Positions 44,372 through 52,886 of a DNA stretch of 64,000 nt are shown in pieces; the stretch's first letter is position 1; each line of letters begins with the position of its first letter. The stretch spans positions 2,164,001-2,228,000 of the forward strand of contig LR882958.1 in assembly GCA_904830895.1 (NCBI GenBank). Direction: 5' to 3'. A model generated the notes under the pieces. That model was not told the origin of the DNA. It made no database searches and was given only the letters and a program-made list of their open reading frames with translations. Both the position numbers and the translations under genes were made by a program. This DNA comes from Planktothrix rubescens CCAP 1459/22. GTDB lineage: Bacteria; Cyanobacteriota; Cyanobacteriia; Cyanobacteriales; Microcoleaceae.

Positions 44372-44457
44372 CCTCTTAAAAGCAGATCAATAAGTTCCGA
44401 GGATATTGAAAAGCTCTATGTATTTTTTTGTCTTTATGGTTAAATTAATCTTAACCC

Positions 44458-44631
44458 TTATTTATTCTCATCTTCTTGATTCACTTCAGGAACATAATCC
44501 GGTCTTTGTTTATCTTCCCAACCTGGGGGACGCTTGGAGTTATACCAAGCAATTGATCCAATACCCACCGCCGCTACAAATCCGACAATCAGCACTGCAA
44601 TCGGAATCCATAGAGTATTACTACTTGCCAT
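44458..44631 (-). CDS. psb35: Photosystem II assembly protein Psb35-like (57 aa)
   Basis: A 57-aa single-pass thylakoid protein: MASSNTLWIPIAVLIVGFVA with one transmembrane helix, followed by the conserved stromal motif SIAWYNSKRPPGWEDKQRPD and an acidic tail. This pattern fits the small Ssl2148/Psb35 family, reported to stabilise the CP47 assembly module with high-light-inducible proteins during PSII biogenesis. AAGGA lies about 11 bases before the ATG. The identification rests on remembered family features, so the symbol is less certain than the gene itself. Confidence 0.7.
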   Translation of the reverse strand: MASSNTLWIPIAVLIVGFVAAVGIGSIAWYNSKRPPGWEDKQRPDYVPEVNQEDENK

Positions 44632-44782
44632 AATGTTGATTTTTCCTTAATTATAATGATACCTTGACTATTATCTCATTTTTGGTTAATTAAATGTTAA
44701 AGATTCTATTGATGACATCCTACCCCAATTAACCCTAGGATCTGATGCTGAAGGTCTTACTGATTACCGGAGAATATTTCTG

Positions 44783-47635
44783 ATGTCTTTTTGGGTGATT
44801 GTATTACTATTAGCAGGTAGCTTTAGTTTGGGGACATTACCCCTAACGGGTTGGGTTGTCCGACTCCTATCTGGCAAAAAATTATCAGAATTAGGCACAG
44901 GAAATATTAGCGTTTCCGCCGCTTTTTATCAAGGAGGAAAACAAGCGGGAATTATTGCTGTTATCCTAGAAATAGCACGAGGAATTATTCCAGTTATTAC
45001 TGCTAAGATTTTATTCCCAAATGCTCCAGTTTGGCAACTGGTGAGTTTAATTTTATTAGTCGCAGGACGATATTTTGTTGCTAAAGGAGGCGGAGTTACC
45101 AATGCAACCTGGGGAATATTAGTTTATTCTCCAATTATTGCGATTAGTAGCGGAATCACCGGATTATTCATCTGGAGATTCAGTTATTTATTATTGCCAA
45201 TTTCTAAATATTCCTCCCGACTTTGGGCTTCCCGTTTAGGGTGTTTAAGTGGGCCATTTTGGGTCTGGTTTTGGCATCAAACCCCTGAATCTCCTCCTTT
45301 GTCTCCTGGGGAATTGGTGGCAGTTATGGGGTTATCTATTGAATTAGTGATGATTAATTTAGCTCAAAAAGATGATTTAGGATTGTATATGAAACAACAG
45401 TTTTTTGCTTTAGAAAATAAACTAAATATTAAACAATGTGGCGAAAAAGCCACCCGATTAAGTGAATTAAAACGGGCAGGATTTAAAGTTACTTTAGGAT
45501 GGATTTTGCCAGCAATTAACCGTTTAGAAGATGTAAATATTTCTTGTAAAAAAGAAATTGATCCGATTAATTTTCCCTTAATTGTCCGTTCATCTGCGGT
45601 GGGAGAAGATAGTAACTATGCTTCAGCCGCGGGACAATATCAAACCATTGGCCCTGTTTATTCCGCTTCAGAATTACACGAGGCAATTATTCAATGTCGT
45701 CAATCCTATTGGACTCCAGAAGCCATTTCCTATCGTCAAAATCAACAACTTCCTGATATGGGAATAGCCGTATTAATTCAACCCTATTTAGTCAGTGAAG
45801 TCGCCGGGGTAATATTTACTCGTAACCCCTTAGATGGCGGTTCACAAATTATTATTGAAGCCTTACCAGGAGGGGCAGAATCCGTTGTTGGCGGGCAATT
45901 TACTCCGATTCATTTAGAAATAGAAATTAATACCTCTATTGATGATTTAGAACTACCTGATATTTTACCAAAAACAGTTATTTTGGAATTAGTCAAACTC
46001 GCCCAAGAAATAGAAACCTTTTATCATGGTTTACCCCAAGATATTGAGTGGTGTTGGGATGGGGTAAAAGTCTGGATTTTGCAAACTCGTCCCATTACCA
46101 ATTTACACCCCATTTGGACGCGAACCATTGCCGCAGAAGTGATTCCTGGGGTAATTCCCCCCCTAACTTGGTCAATTAATCGCCCCTTAACCTGTGGAGT
46201 TTGGGGAGAAATCTTTACCTTAGTTTTAGGGAAAAAAGTAGCAAAATTAGACTTTAATCAAACCGCTACATTATTCGGTTCTCACGCCTATTTTAACGCC
46301 ACCTTATTAGGGGAAATCTTTACCTTAATGGGACTACCAGAACAGGGGTTAGAGTTTTTAGTCCGAGGACAAAAAATGGGAAAACCTCCAATTGGTAAAC
46401 TCTTACCTTCCTTAGCAGGTTTATGGCGATTAATTCAACGAGAACGACATTTAGATCAGGATTTTCAAGAGGATTTAGAACAGCTATTTTTACCAATATT
46501 GCAACAATTAGAGGCGGAATTGTCCCTAGAATCCCTAACTTTAACCCAACTTTTAGAACGGTGTGAAACCATTCAAACTATATTAAAATCAGCCACTTTT
46601 TATAATATAATAGCCCCGATTGGGTTAGCAATTCGACGAACATTATTTAAAGTATCTGATAGCTGGATACCAACCCAAACCGCCCCAGAAATTGCCTCAA
46701 TAGAAGCCTTACAAACGATTGCCAATAACATCAGAGAAACCTTCAAAGAACCCGAACAAATAACCCATGAATCCTTTAATCAAATTTTAGCTAAAAATCA
46801 ACAATTTGAAACTTGGTTACAAACCTACGGCTATTTAAGTGAAGTCGGAACCGATATTTCTGTTCCTAATTGGTTAGAACAACCAGAGATATTAAAAGAA
46901 ATGCTCTTTAAAATCGTTAAAAATCCTAACTACCGCATAGAAAATTTAACGGTTTCCAACTTAACCCGATGGGAAAGATGGCGGCAAAAACAATGTTATC
47001 AACGCACCCTAACAAAAAGCCAAATCGCTGAAATTTACGGTAAACTTTTAGCTCATTTACGATGGACAATATTAGCCATAGAATCCCAAGCAATAACCCA
47101 GGGAGTATTAGAAAATGCTGGAGATATTTTCTATTTAGAATGGGATGAAATTAAAGATTGGATAAAATCAGATATTGCCACGGATTTTGTCTCTAAAATT
47201 AGTCAACGGAGGCAAATTTTCATAGAAGATAGCGATCGCACTGTTCCGGCTATTATCTATGGTAATATATTGCCGAAACCTCGATCAAAAACCATACAAA
47301 ATCCGGCTTTTTTACAAGGTATTCCTGCTAGTATTGGCTGTGTAGAAGGAACCGTTAAAATCTGCCGGAGTTTAACCAATATTATTGATCAAACTGAGAA
47401 TATGATTCTCGTAGTTCCCTACACCGATGCCGGATGGTCGCCAATTCTCTTAACCGCAAAAGCGATTATTTCTGAAGTCGGCGGACAACTTTCTCACGGT
47501 GCAATTATCGCCAGGGAATATGGCATCCCGGCGGTGATGAATATTCAAGGCGCTACTACCTATTTAAAAGACGGTCAACGGGTGCGAGTTGATGGTTATC
47601 AAGGGACTGTTGAAATTTTGGAGAGTAGGGAATAG
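44783..47635 (+). CDS. PlsY-like membrane domain fused to PEP synthase/PPDK-like domains
   Basis: A 950-aa fusion. Residues 1-200 look like the multi-pass glycerol-3-phosphate acyltransferase PlsY (GTLPLTGWVVRLLSGKKLSE, LGTGNISVSA, GRYFVAKGGGVTNATWG), but the canonical GSGNIGATN and FKGGKGVAT motifs are altered. Residues about 215-450 are a PPDK/PEP-synthase ATP-grasp domain (GEKATRLSELKRAGFKV, LIVRSSAVGEDS, AGVIFTRNPLDGG, ILQTRPI). The middle 400 residues are a helical linker (GVIPPLTWSINRPL as in rifampin phosphotransferases). Residues 870-945 are the swivelling phosphohistidine domain with His905 in GGQLSHGAIIARE. The kinase part has intact key residues. Substrate unknown. Confidence 0.85.
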   Translation: MSFWVIVLLLAGSFSLGTLPLTGWVVRLLSGKKLSELGTGNISVSAAFYQGGKQAGIIAVILEIARGIIPVITAKILFPNAPVWQLVSLILLVAGRYFVAKGGGVTNATWGILVYSPIIAISSGITGLFIWRFSYLLLPISKYSSRLWASRLGCLSGPFWVWFWHQTPESPPLSPGELVAVMGLSIELVMINLAQKDDLGLYMKQQFFALENKLNIKQCGEKATRLSELKRAGFKVTLGWILPAINRLEDVNISCKKEIDPINFPLIVRSSAVGEDSNYASAAGQYQTIGPVYSASELHEAIIQCRQSYWTPEAISYRQNQQLPDMGIAVLIQPYLVSEVAGVIFTRNPLDGGSQIIIEALPGGAESVVGGQFTPIHLEIEINTSIDDLELPDILPKTVILELVKLAQEIETFYHGLPQDIEWCWDGVKVWILQTRPITNLHPIWTRTIAAEVIPGVIPPLTWSINRPLTCGVWGEIFTLVLGKKVAKLDFNQTATLFGSHAYFNATLLGEIFTLMGLPEQGLEFLVRGQKMGKPPIGKLLPSLAGLWRLIQRERHLDQDFQEDLEQLFLPILQQLEAELSLESLTLTQLLERCETIQTILKSATFYNIIAPIGLAIRRTLFKVSDSWIPTQTAPEIASIEALQTIANNIRETFKEPEQITHESFNQILAKNQQFETWLQTYGYLSEVGTDISVPNWLEQPEILKEMLFKIVKNPNYRIENLTVSNLTRWERWRQKQCYQRTLTKSQIAEIYGKLLAHLRWTILAIESQAITQGVLENAGDIFYLEWDEIKDWIKSDIATDFVSKISQRRQIFIEDSDRTVPAIIYGNILPKPRSKTIQNPAFLQGIPASIGCVEGTVKICRSLTNIIDQTENMILVVPYTDAGWSPILLTAKAIISEVGGQLSHGAIIAREYGIPAVMNIQGATTYLKDGQRVRVDGYQGTVEILESRE

Positions 47636-47766
47636 GGAATAATGAATCGAGAATCTAGTATTAAATATATTGACATGATGAACAACTTAAAGCTATAATC
47701 AAACTATTCCATCATAATGTTAATTAAATATAACTTATACTTGTCTATAAAAATATTATTTAATTT

Positions 47767-48145
47767 ATGGCATCTATCACGAATTCAAGTTTGGAAGAAA
47801 AAATCCATAATTTAGCACAAAAATCTTCCGAAGCTCTACTAAAACAAATCAACTGAAATTAAATGGAGAGATGCAACAACAGATGGAGATCATATTACAA
47901 AAGAACATACTAGAATCAAAGCTATATCAACCGCAGGTTATAAACCTATTCGTATTATGTTTTATTACCCCAATAGGCAACAAGCTATCAGAATTCAACA
48001 AACTTTAGAGACACTTTATAAGGGTATTGGCGGTGAATATTACTATGGAGAGAGTGCATGGAACTATGTAACTGAAAGAACAGGCATAGATTTAAAAGCA
48101 ATTTTACAAAGAATTGCGGATCAAAATACGGCTTCTGATGAATAA
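47767..48145 (+). pseudogene. Degraded ApaLI-like type II restriction endonuclease
   Basis: An N-terminal fragment (ATG 47767, MASITNSSLEEKIHNLAQKS, stop at about 47858) is followed in another frame by a C-terminal part, EIKWRDATTDGDHITKEHTR, then GYKPIRIMFYYPNRQQAI and GGEYYYGESAWNYV, ending at 48145. The EIKWRDATTDGDHI block resembles the catalytic region of ApaLI-family enzymes. The total is far shorter than an intact enzyme, so a large internal deletion with a frameshift is likely. An intact methyltransferase gene follows 24 bases later. Confidence 0.65.
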
Positions 48146-48169
48146 TAATTGATTAATCCATTAAAAATT

Positions 48170-49363
48170 ATGAGCAATACTTACAATATTATTCAAGGAG
48201 ACTGTCTTGATATCGTCCAAGGAATGCAGCAAAATTCCGTTAATCTGATTTATTTAGACCCACCTTTTTTTACTCAGAAACAACATTCTTTAAAAACGAG
48301 AGATAGACAATTTGAATTTAGCTATGATGATTTATGGGAAAGTCATCAAGATTATGCAAAATTTCTTCATGATAGGTTAGCTGTTCTATATAACGTTTTA
48401 AGGGAAGATGGGTCAATTTTTGTACATTGTGATACCCATGCTAATTATATTATTAGAGCAATTTTAGATCATATTTTTGGTCAAGAAAATTTTAGATCAG
48501 AAATTATTTGGAGTTACAAACGATGGTCAAATTCTAAAAAGGGATTGTTACCCGCCCATCAAACCATATTCTTTTATTCTAAGACAAATCAATTTATTTT
48601 TAATCCAATTTATTGTGATTATTCAGAGTCTACGAATATTGATCAAATCTTACAAAAACGTACTAGAGATGAGCATGGTAAAGCCGTTTATGCTAGGGAT
48701 GATCATGGGGAAATTATTCCTGCTGATCCCAAAAAGGGAGTGCCATTAAGTGATGTTTGGGAGATTCCCTATTTAAACCCTAAAGCTAAAGAGCGTGTGG
48801 GTTATCCCAGTCAAAAACCAATTTTACTCCTAGAACAAATCATTGAATTAGCCTCTAATCCTGGGGATATTATATTAGACCCTTTTTGTGGAAGTGGTAC
48901 AACAATTATTGCGGCTAAATTATTAAATCGTTCAGCCTGGGGAATTGATATTTCCCCCGATGCTGTTCAAATTTCTAAAGATAGATTGAAAACCCCAATT
49001 AAATCCGAATCTTTGCTCCTTCAGAAAGGTCGAAAAGCCTATCTTAATGCCAATGAAGATGCACTAAATATTATTGCTAGTTTAGATATTATTCCAGTTC
49101 AAAGGAATCAAGGAATAGATGCTATTTTAAAACAGAATTATCAAGGAAAGCCCGTTCCTATTCGGGTACAGCGCCAGGGAGAAAGCTTACATAAAGCACT
49201 CGCTTTACTGAATAAAGCATCTCAAATTAAAGGGGCTGTAAAATCTATTTTAGTCAAAACATCTGATGATCTTTTTGAGCTTGAAATGACAGATATTCCC
49301 GACCATATCATGATTATAGAAGCCCCTGCTTATGCTGTTCAAAAAGGGTTTTACTTAAATTAA
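48170..49363 (+). CDS. Beta-class DNA methyltransferase (type II)
   Basis: A DNA amino-methyltransferase of about 397 aa. The catalytic motif IV DPPF (residues 30-33) is N-terminal, and the SAM-binding motif DPFCGSGTTIIAAK (about 240) follows it, which is the beta-class order used by N6-adenine and N4-cytosine enzymes. The C-terminal 110 residues (NRSAWGIDISPDAV ..., QGIDAILKQNYQGKPVPIRV) form an extra domain of nuclease-like appearance. Start placed at ATG 48170; an in-frame TTG lies 21 bases upstream. It lies beside the broken restriction gene and probably protects an ApaLI-like site, so it may now be an orphan methylase. Confidence 0.9.
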   Translation: MSNTYNIIQGDCLDIVQGMQQNSVNLIYLDPPFFTQKQHSLKTRDRQFEFSYDDLWESHQDYAKFLHDRLAVLYNVLREDGSIFVHCDTHANYIIRAILDHIFGQENFRSEIIWSYKRWSNSKKGLLPAHQTIFFYSKTNQFIFNPIYCDYSESTNIDQILQKRTRDEHGKAVYARDDHGEIIPADPKKGVPLSDVWEIPYLNPKAKERVGYPSQKPILLLEQIIELASNPGDIILDPFCGSGTTIIAAKLLNRSAWGIDISPDAVQISKDRLKTPIKSESLLLQKGRKAYLNANEDALNIIASLDIIPVQRNQGIDAILKQNYQGKPVPIRVQRQGESLHKALALLNKASQIKGAVKSILVKTSDDLFELEMTDIPDHIMIIEAPAYAVQKGFYLN

Positions 49364-50268
49364 ATTGTCGCTTCAGTTATTCCTAAAAATTGTTGTGTTT
49401 GTTCAGTTATACCAAATAGGCGATCGGCATGACAAAAGATTTCCCAAGAGCGAATTCCCATAAAACCAATCCCGACAACCGCTAAGGGTATGGCAGCGGC
49501 ACCTAAAAGCGTGGCAATGGGGGGAAATATCATACAAACTGTTAACAGAATGGCGGTAATTACACCCCCCGCAATAGCCGCTTTTGCCGTGGCGGTGGCG
49601 ACGTTTTTAACTAACTCTGATTTGGTAATTTTGCCTTCAACGTACAATAAAGAGTTTTCTAAAATAGAAAATACTAACTCAATAACTCCCGCAACAATCG
49701 CTCCTTTAAGAGTTGCCCCAACGATTTCGGCAACTGCTGTTTTAAAAGCGGCGTCCGCTAAAACCTTCTTCGCCGCGGCTAATTCTTTGTGGGTCATGTC
49801 CACCCCACTGCGCTTACGATTCACCATGAAATTTTCAAAAATCCCATTATTTGCTTCGCTTCCCCCGCCATTAACGTGGGCTTTGATGTGACTCCAATCT
49901 TTACCTTGACGGAAATTACGAATGGCTTCTGGCCCTTGGGCACGAATTTGGGCGGGTATAGATTCAAACACCTTGGCGGCTTCTTGAACACTTCGCATTC
50001 CCTCACGCACACCTACTGTAGCAAATTTGAATTGTAACTGTCTGGGTAGGTTTTCAAACCTGATATTATGGGCGACTTTAAAGGCTTCCTGAGTCACAAC
50101 GACCCCAGCACCAACCATGGAAGCGGGGGCGGATTCTACCCATGTCGTTACCACATTGGCACTGTCTTGAACCTTGGCAGCCATTTGGTTAGCCAAATTT
50201 TGGGTATTGTCAACTGTTTCTTGAACCTTGGCAGATAGAAATTCGAGGGGATTAGGGTTAATTTCCAT
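49360..50268 (-). CDS. Membrane-associated hypothetical protein with HNH-like motif
   Basis: A 302-aa protein with no family I recognise. The N-terminal third is amphipathic and Ala/Val/Gln-rich (LSAKVQETVDNTQNLANQMA). Residues about 120-165 contain WSHIKAHVNGGGSEANNG, NFMVNRKRSGVDMT, reminiscent of the His-Ile...Gly-Gly...Asn...Asn-Arg pattern of HNH-type toxin domains. The rest is glycine/alanine-rich with three to four hydrophobic helices (IVAGVIELVFSILENSLLYV, AAIAGGVITAILLTVCMIFP, AAIPLAVVGIGFMGI). Its 3' end overlaps the methyltransferase by 4 bases, convergently. An integral membrane effector is one possibility, unproven. Confidence 0.6.
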   Translation of the reverse strand: MEINPNPLEFLSAKVQETVDNTQNLANQMAAKVQDSANVVTTWVESAPASMVGAGVVVTQEAFKVAHNIRFENLPRQLQFKFATVGVREGMRSVQEAAKVFESIPAQIRAQGPEAIRNFRQGKDWSHIKAHVNGGGSEANNGIFENFMVNRKRSGVDMTHKELAAAKKVLADAAFKTAVAEIVGATLKGAIVAGVIELVFSILENSLLYVEGKITKSELVKNVATATAKAAIAGGVITAILLTVCMIFPPIATLLGAAAIPLAVVGIGFMGIRSWEIFCHADRLFGITEQTQQFLGITEATI

Positions 50269-50636
50269 ATTGATCCGGTTTGCCTGGTTAGTTATTTAAT
50301 TGTTCTCACTATAGCAGAAGCAAAACCTTTTATAAACAGGACTTACGAAGTCACTCCAGATATAGCTTTGATGGTGCGTTACACTGCGCTAACACACCCT
50401 ACTGATAGGGACTTACGCAAATTTGGGGATGTAACCCTAGATGTAGGGGTAATTCATGAATTACCCCTACTATTGATAGCGGTGATGCGTCAGTCCTGAG
50501 AATATCAGGAGGGCGAAAAGACCTCGCTCCTACCATTAATAATTTTAAAATTTGCCTCTTTAAAAAGGATTGAGGGATATCTGATCAACAGTTAGCCAAT
50601 TTCAGGTACAATTAATCAGGATATCTGAGGTTAAGT
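50269..50636. other. Intergenic region with a long palindrome
   Basis: 368 bases without a gene. It includes a perfect 28-base palindrome (see separate entry), two GGACTTACG motifs (50339-50347 and 50409-50417) typical of dispersed cyanobacterial repeats, and a GC-rich stretch (GAGGGCGAAAAGACCTCGCT). Confidence 0.5.
50443..50470. repeat. Perfect 28-base palindrome
   Basis: GTAGGGGTAATTCA (50443-50456) followed directly by its reverse complement (50457-50470). The EcoRI-like AATTCATGAATT centre is self-complementary. It is longer than a typical operator and resembles a dispersed repeat. Confidence 0.85.
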
Positions 50637-52886
50637 ATGAATTGGATGCGCTACATTGCTGTTGCTTTAATTAATGCTTTGGGTGTAGTTGTTGGAATTA
50701 TCCTAGTTCCCGCCCCGTCAACTTTAGCCCAATCTTCACCAACGGATCTCAATTTGGAGTATCGGATTAATGACTCCGGGGTGCAATTTCAAGGATTTGA
50801 AGCAGGCAATAATGGCAATTTTAACACAGAAACCACAGAAGTTACACCCAAATCCTTAGAGGAATTATATCAATTACAGGATTTGATCAAAGCTGAATTG
50901 AAGAAAGTTTCTAGTCCTCCTGATATTAATAGTAATTTAGAAGTTTGGCAATATCAACTACAACTGAAACAATATGAAACTTTAGTTAAAGCTAATCGCC
51001 AAGTTGAAGCTCAAATTAAATTTGAAGAAAAAACCCTGGAAACTTGGAATCAGGTGATTAAAATAGCCACTAAAGCAGCAAATTTTGGCAAACAATCTGA
51101 AACTAATACAATAGAAGATTGGGAAACCGCACAACAATTATGGATTCAAGCGATTGATACCCTACGGAAAATTCCTAAAGAGTCTTTTCTGAGTTCTAAA
51201 GCTATTGATAAAACCGTAGAATATCAAGGTTATTTAGCGATCGCCACCTATCAACGCGCCTTAATCCAACAATCCCAACAACAACAACCAGAAAAACCTC
51301 AAACAATTTCCCCCGTTTCCGTTGCTAATCCTCAATTTCCCGGTTTTAAACTTTATGGAGATACCAACCGAGATGGTATTGTGAATGAACAAGATCAACA
51401 ACGCCCGGAACAATGGTCTTTATCCCTAGGGCCGTTAATATTATTTAATAATGATGATGATGATGTTAATGGATTACCCGATTGGCGAGATAAAATAGTT
51501 AATGGGGCTGAAGATGAAAAGGATTTGGCTTTGGTTCATTTTAAAGTTAATCCAGAGTACAAAGGTTCGGAATTATTGCTCACCGTTGACGAAGCAGCAC
51601 AACCCTATATTAATATTTTCCAGCAAACTTCAACCGGGTGGAAAGCTATTGATTTATCGGGTGCAACGCCTTTAGAATTTAGTTCAGATATTGTTTTAGG
51701 AGTAGAAGCAAAACAATTTGCTAATAGCAATTGGTCGGGTTTAGTTAATCTAAAAGCCATCGCTCGGAAACAAGGAATTGTGACCGCAACGGATAGCATT
51801 TCTATGGGAGTTGCTCCTTGGATTATGTCTGATAATACTGAATCGGTTTCTGAGGTTCATATTAGCGATCGCGGTGATAATCAAACTATCATTAAAGATG
51901 TAAAAACCATTGTTGAAAAAACTGGAGCAAAGGTTAAAGTCACACCTGGAGCGACTTTGTGGATGCAGGGAACTCAAGAAATCGGCTACGTTCAGTTTCC
52001 TAAACCTGAAGGATTAGAGCAATATCCGGTGGTTTTAAAAGGCAATCGGAGTGAGGAGAGTGATGATTATGCTAAATCTTTAATGAATCAAAATTTTGGC
52101 TGGTTTGAAGTGGGTAAACCTCGTCAATTAGATGCTTTTAATCAATGGGCAGATTGGTATAATAATTTAGCCGTAACTCCCGCTTTACCTGATTATCCTT
52201 TGGGAAGAATTTATTATGGCACAGCCGATAATGTTAGTTTAAATCCCGAAGTTGTTGAGTTTTTAAAAGCCCAAAAAGTTCAAGGTAATCCCGTTGCTAT
52301 TGATACTTCTTGGTTAATGTTGCGTCATGTTGATGAAATTATTAATTTTATTCCTAGTGCTTCCGGTGAACCTTTAATGTTAATTGCTAGTCCAGAAGAA
52401 GGAGTTAAACTATTAAAAGAACTGGAAAAACAAGGTTATGAAGGAGCGGCAATTAATCGCGGATTAAGCACTCAAACCACCGTCAGAGCTACTTTAAATA
52501 ATCAATTATTAATCCAACATAATCTGAATTTACAAAAACAGAAAATCGAACCCTTAATTAATCAACTCAAAACAGAATTTAATCTCAGAAATAACCAAAT
52601 TATTAGAGTTCCGGCTTTATTTAGTTATAGTGGGTATGCTTGGTGGCCCAATTTAATTAATTCGGTTTATGTGAATGGGGAATTGTTAGTTTCTAACCCT
52701 AAAGGAGCATTAATTGATGGACGAGACTATACCCAGGAAGACTTTAAACGTCGGGTTGCGGTTGCTGGAATTAATGTTAATTTCTTAGATGATGAATATT
52801 ATCAAGAATTACAGGGAAATATTTACAGTGCTACTAACACGACTCATGTAGGAAATGAGCAACCATTCTGGCAAGATATACCCTAG
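50637..52886 (+). CDS. Secreted protein-arginine-deiminase-like protein, catalytic residues altered
   Basis: A 749-aa protein with a signal peptide (residues 1-31, VPAPSTLA-QS), a Gln-rich helical region, and a PAD-type module. The PAD middle domain has a Ca-binding-like DTNRDGIVNEQDQ (242-254) and LFNNDDDDVNGLPDW. The PAD catalytic domain starts near MGVAPWIMSDN (390). The HVDE motif (564-567) that supplies catalytic His and Asp is kept. The Asp expected in WIQDEIEFGY is Gly445 here (WMQGTQEIGY), and the nucleophilic Cys of HCGTN is Ser731 (YSATN). It therefore looks like a deiminase pseudoenzyme or one with new chemistry. menE starts at its stop. Confidence 0.75.
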   Translation: MNWMRYIAVALINALGVVVGIILVPAPSTLAQSSPTDLNLEYRINDSGVQFQGFEAGNNGNFNTETTEVTPKSLEELYQLQDLIKAELKKVSSPPDINSNLEVWQYQLQLKQYETLVKANRQVEAQIKFEEKTLETWNQVIKIATKAANFGKQSETNTIEDWETAQQLWIQAIDTLRKIPKESFLSSKAIDKTVEYQGYLAIATYQRALIQQSQQQQPEKPQTISPVSVANPQFPGFKLYGDTNRDGIVNEQDQQRPEQWSLSLGPLILFNNDDDDVNGLPDWRDKIVNGAEDEKDLALVHFKVNPEYKGSELLLTVDEAAQPYINIFQQTSTGWKAIDLSGATPLEFSSDIVLGVEAKQFANSNWSGLVNLKAIARKQGIVTATDSISMGVAPWIMSDNTESVSEVHISDRGDNQTIIKDVKTIVEKTGAKVKVTPGATLWMQGTQEIGYVQFPKPEGLEQYPVVLKGNRSEESDDYAKSLMNQNFGWFEVGKPRQLDAFNQWADWYNNLAVTPALPDYPLGRIYYGTADNVSLNPEVVEFLKAQKVQGNPVAIDTSWLMLRHVDEIINFIPSASGEPLMLIASPEEGVKLLKELEKQGYEGAAINRGLSTQTTVRATLNNQLLIQHNLNLQKQKIEPLINQLKTEFNLRNNQIIRVPALFSYSGYAWWPNLINSVYVNGELLVSNPKGALIDGRDYTQEDFKRRVAVAGINVNFLDDEYYQELQGNIYSATNTTHVGNEQPFWQDIP

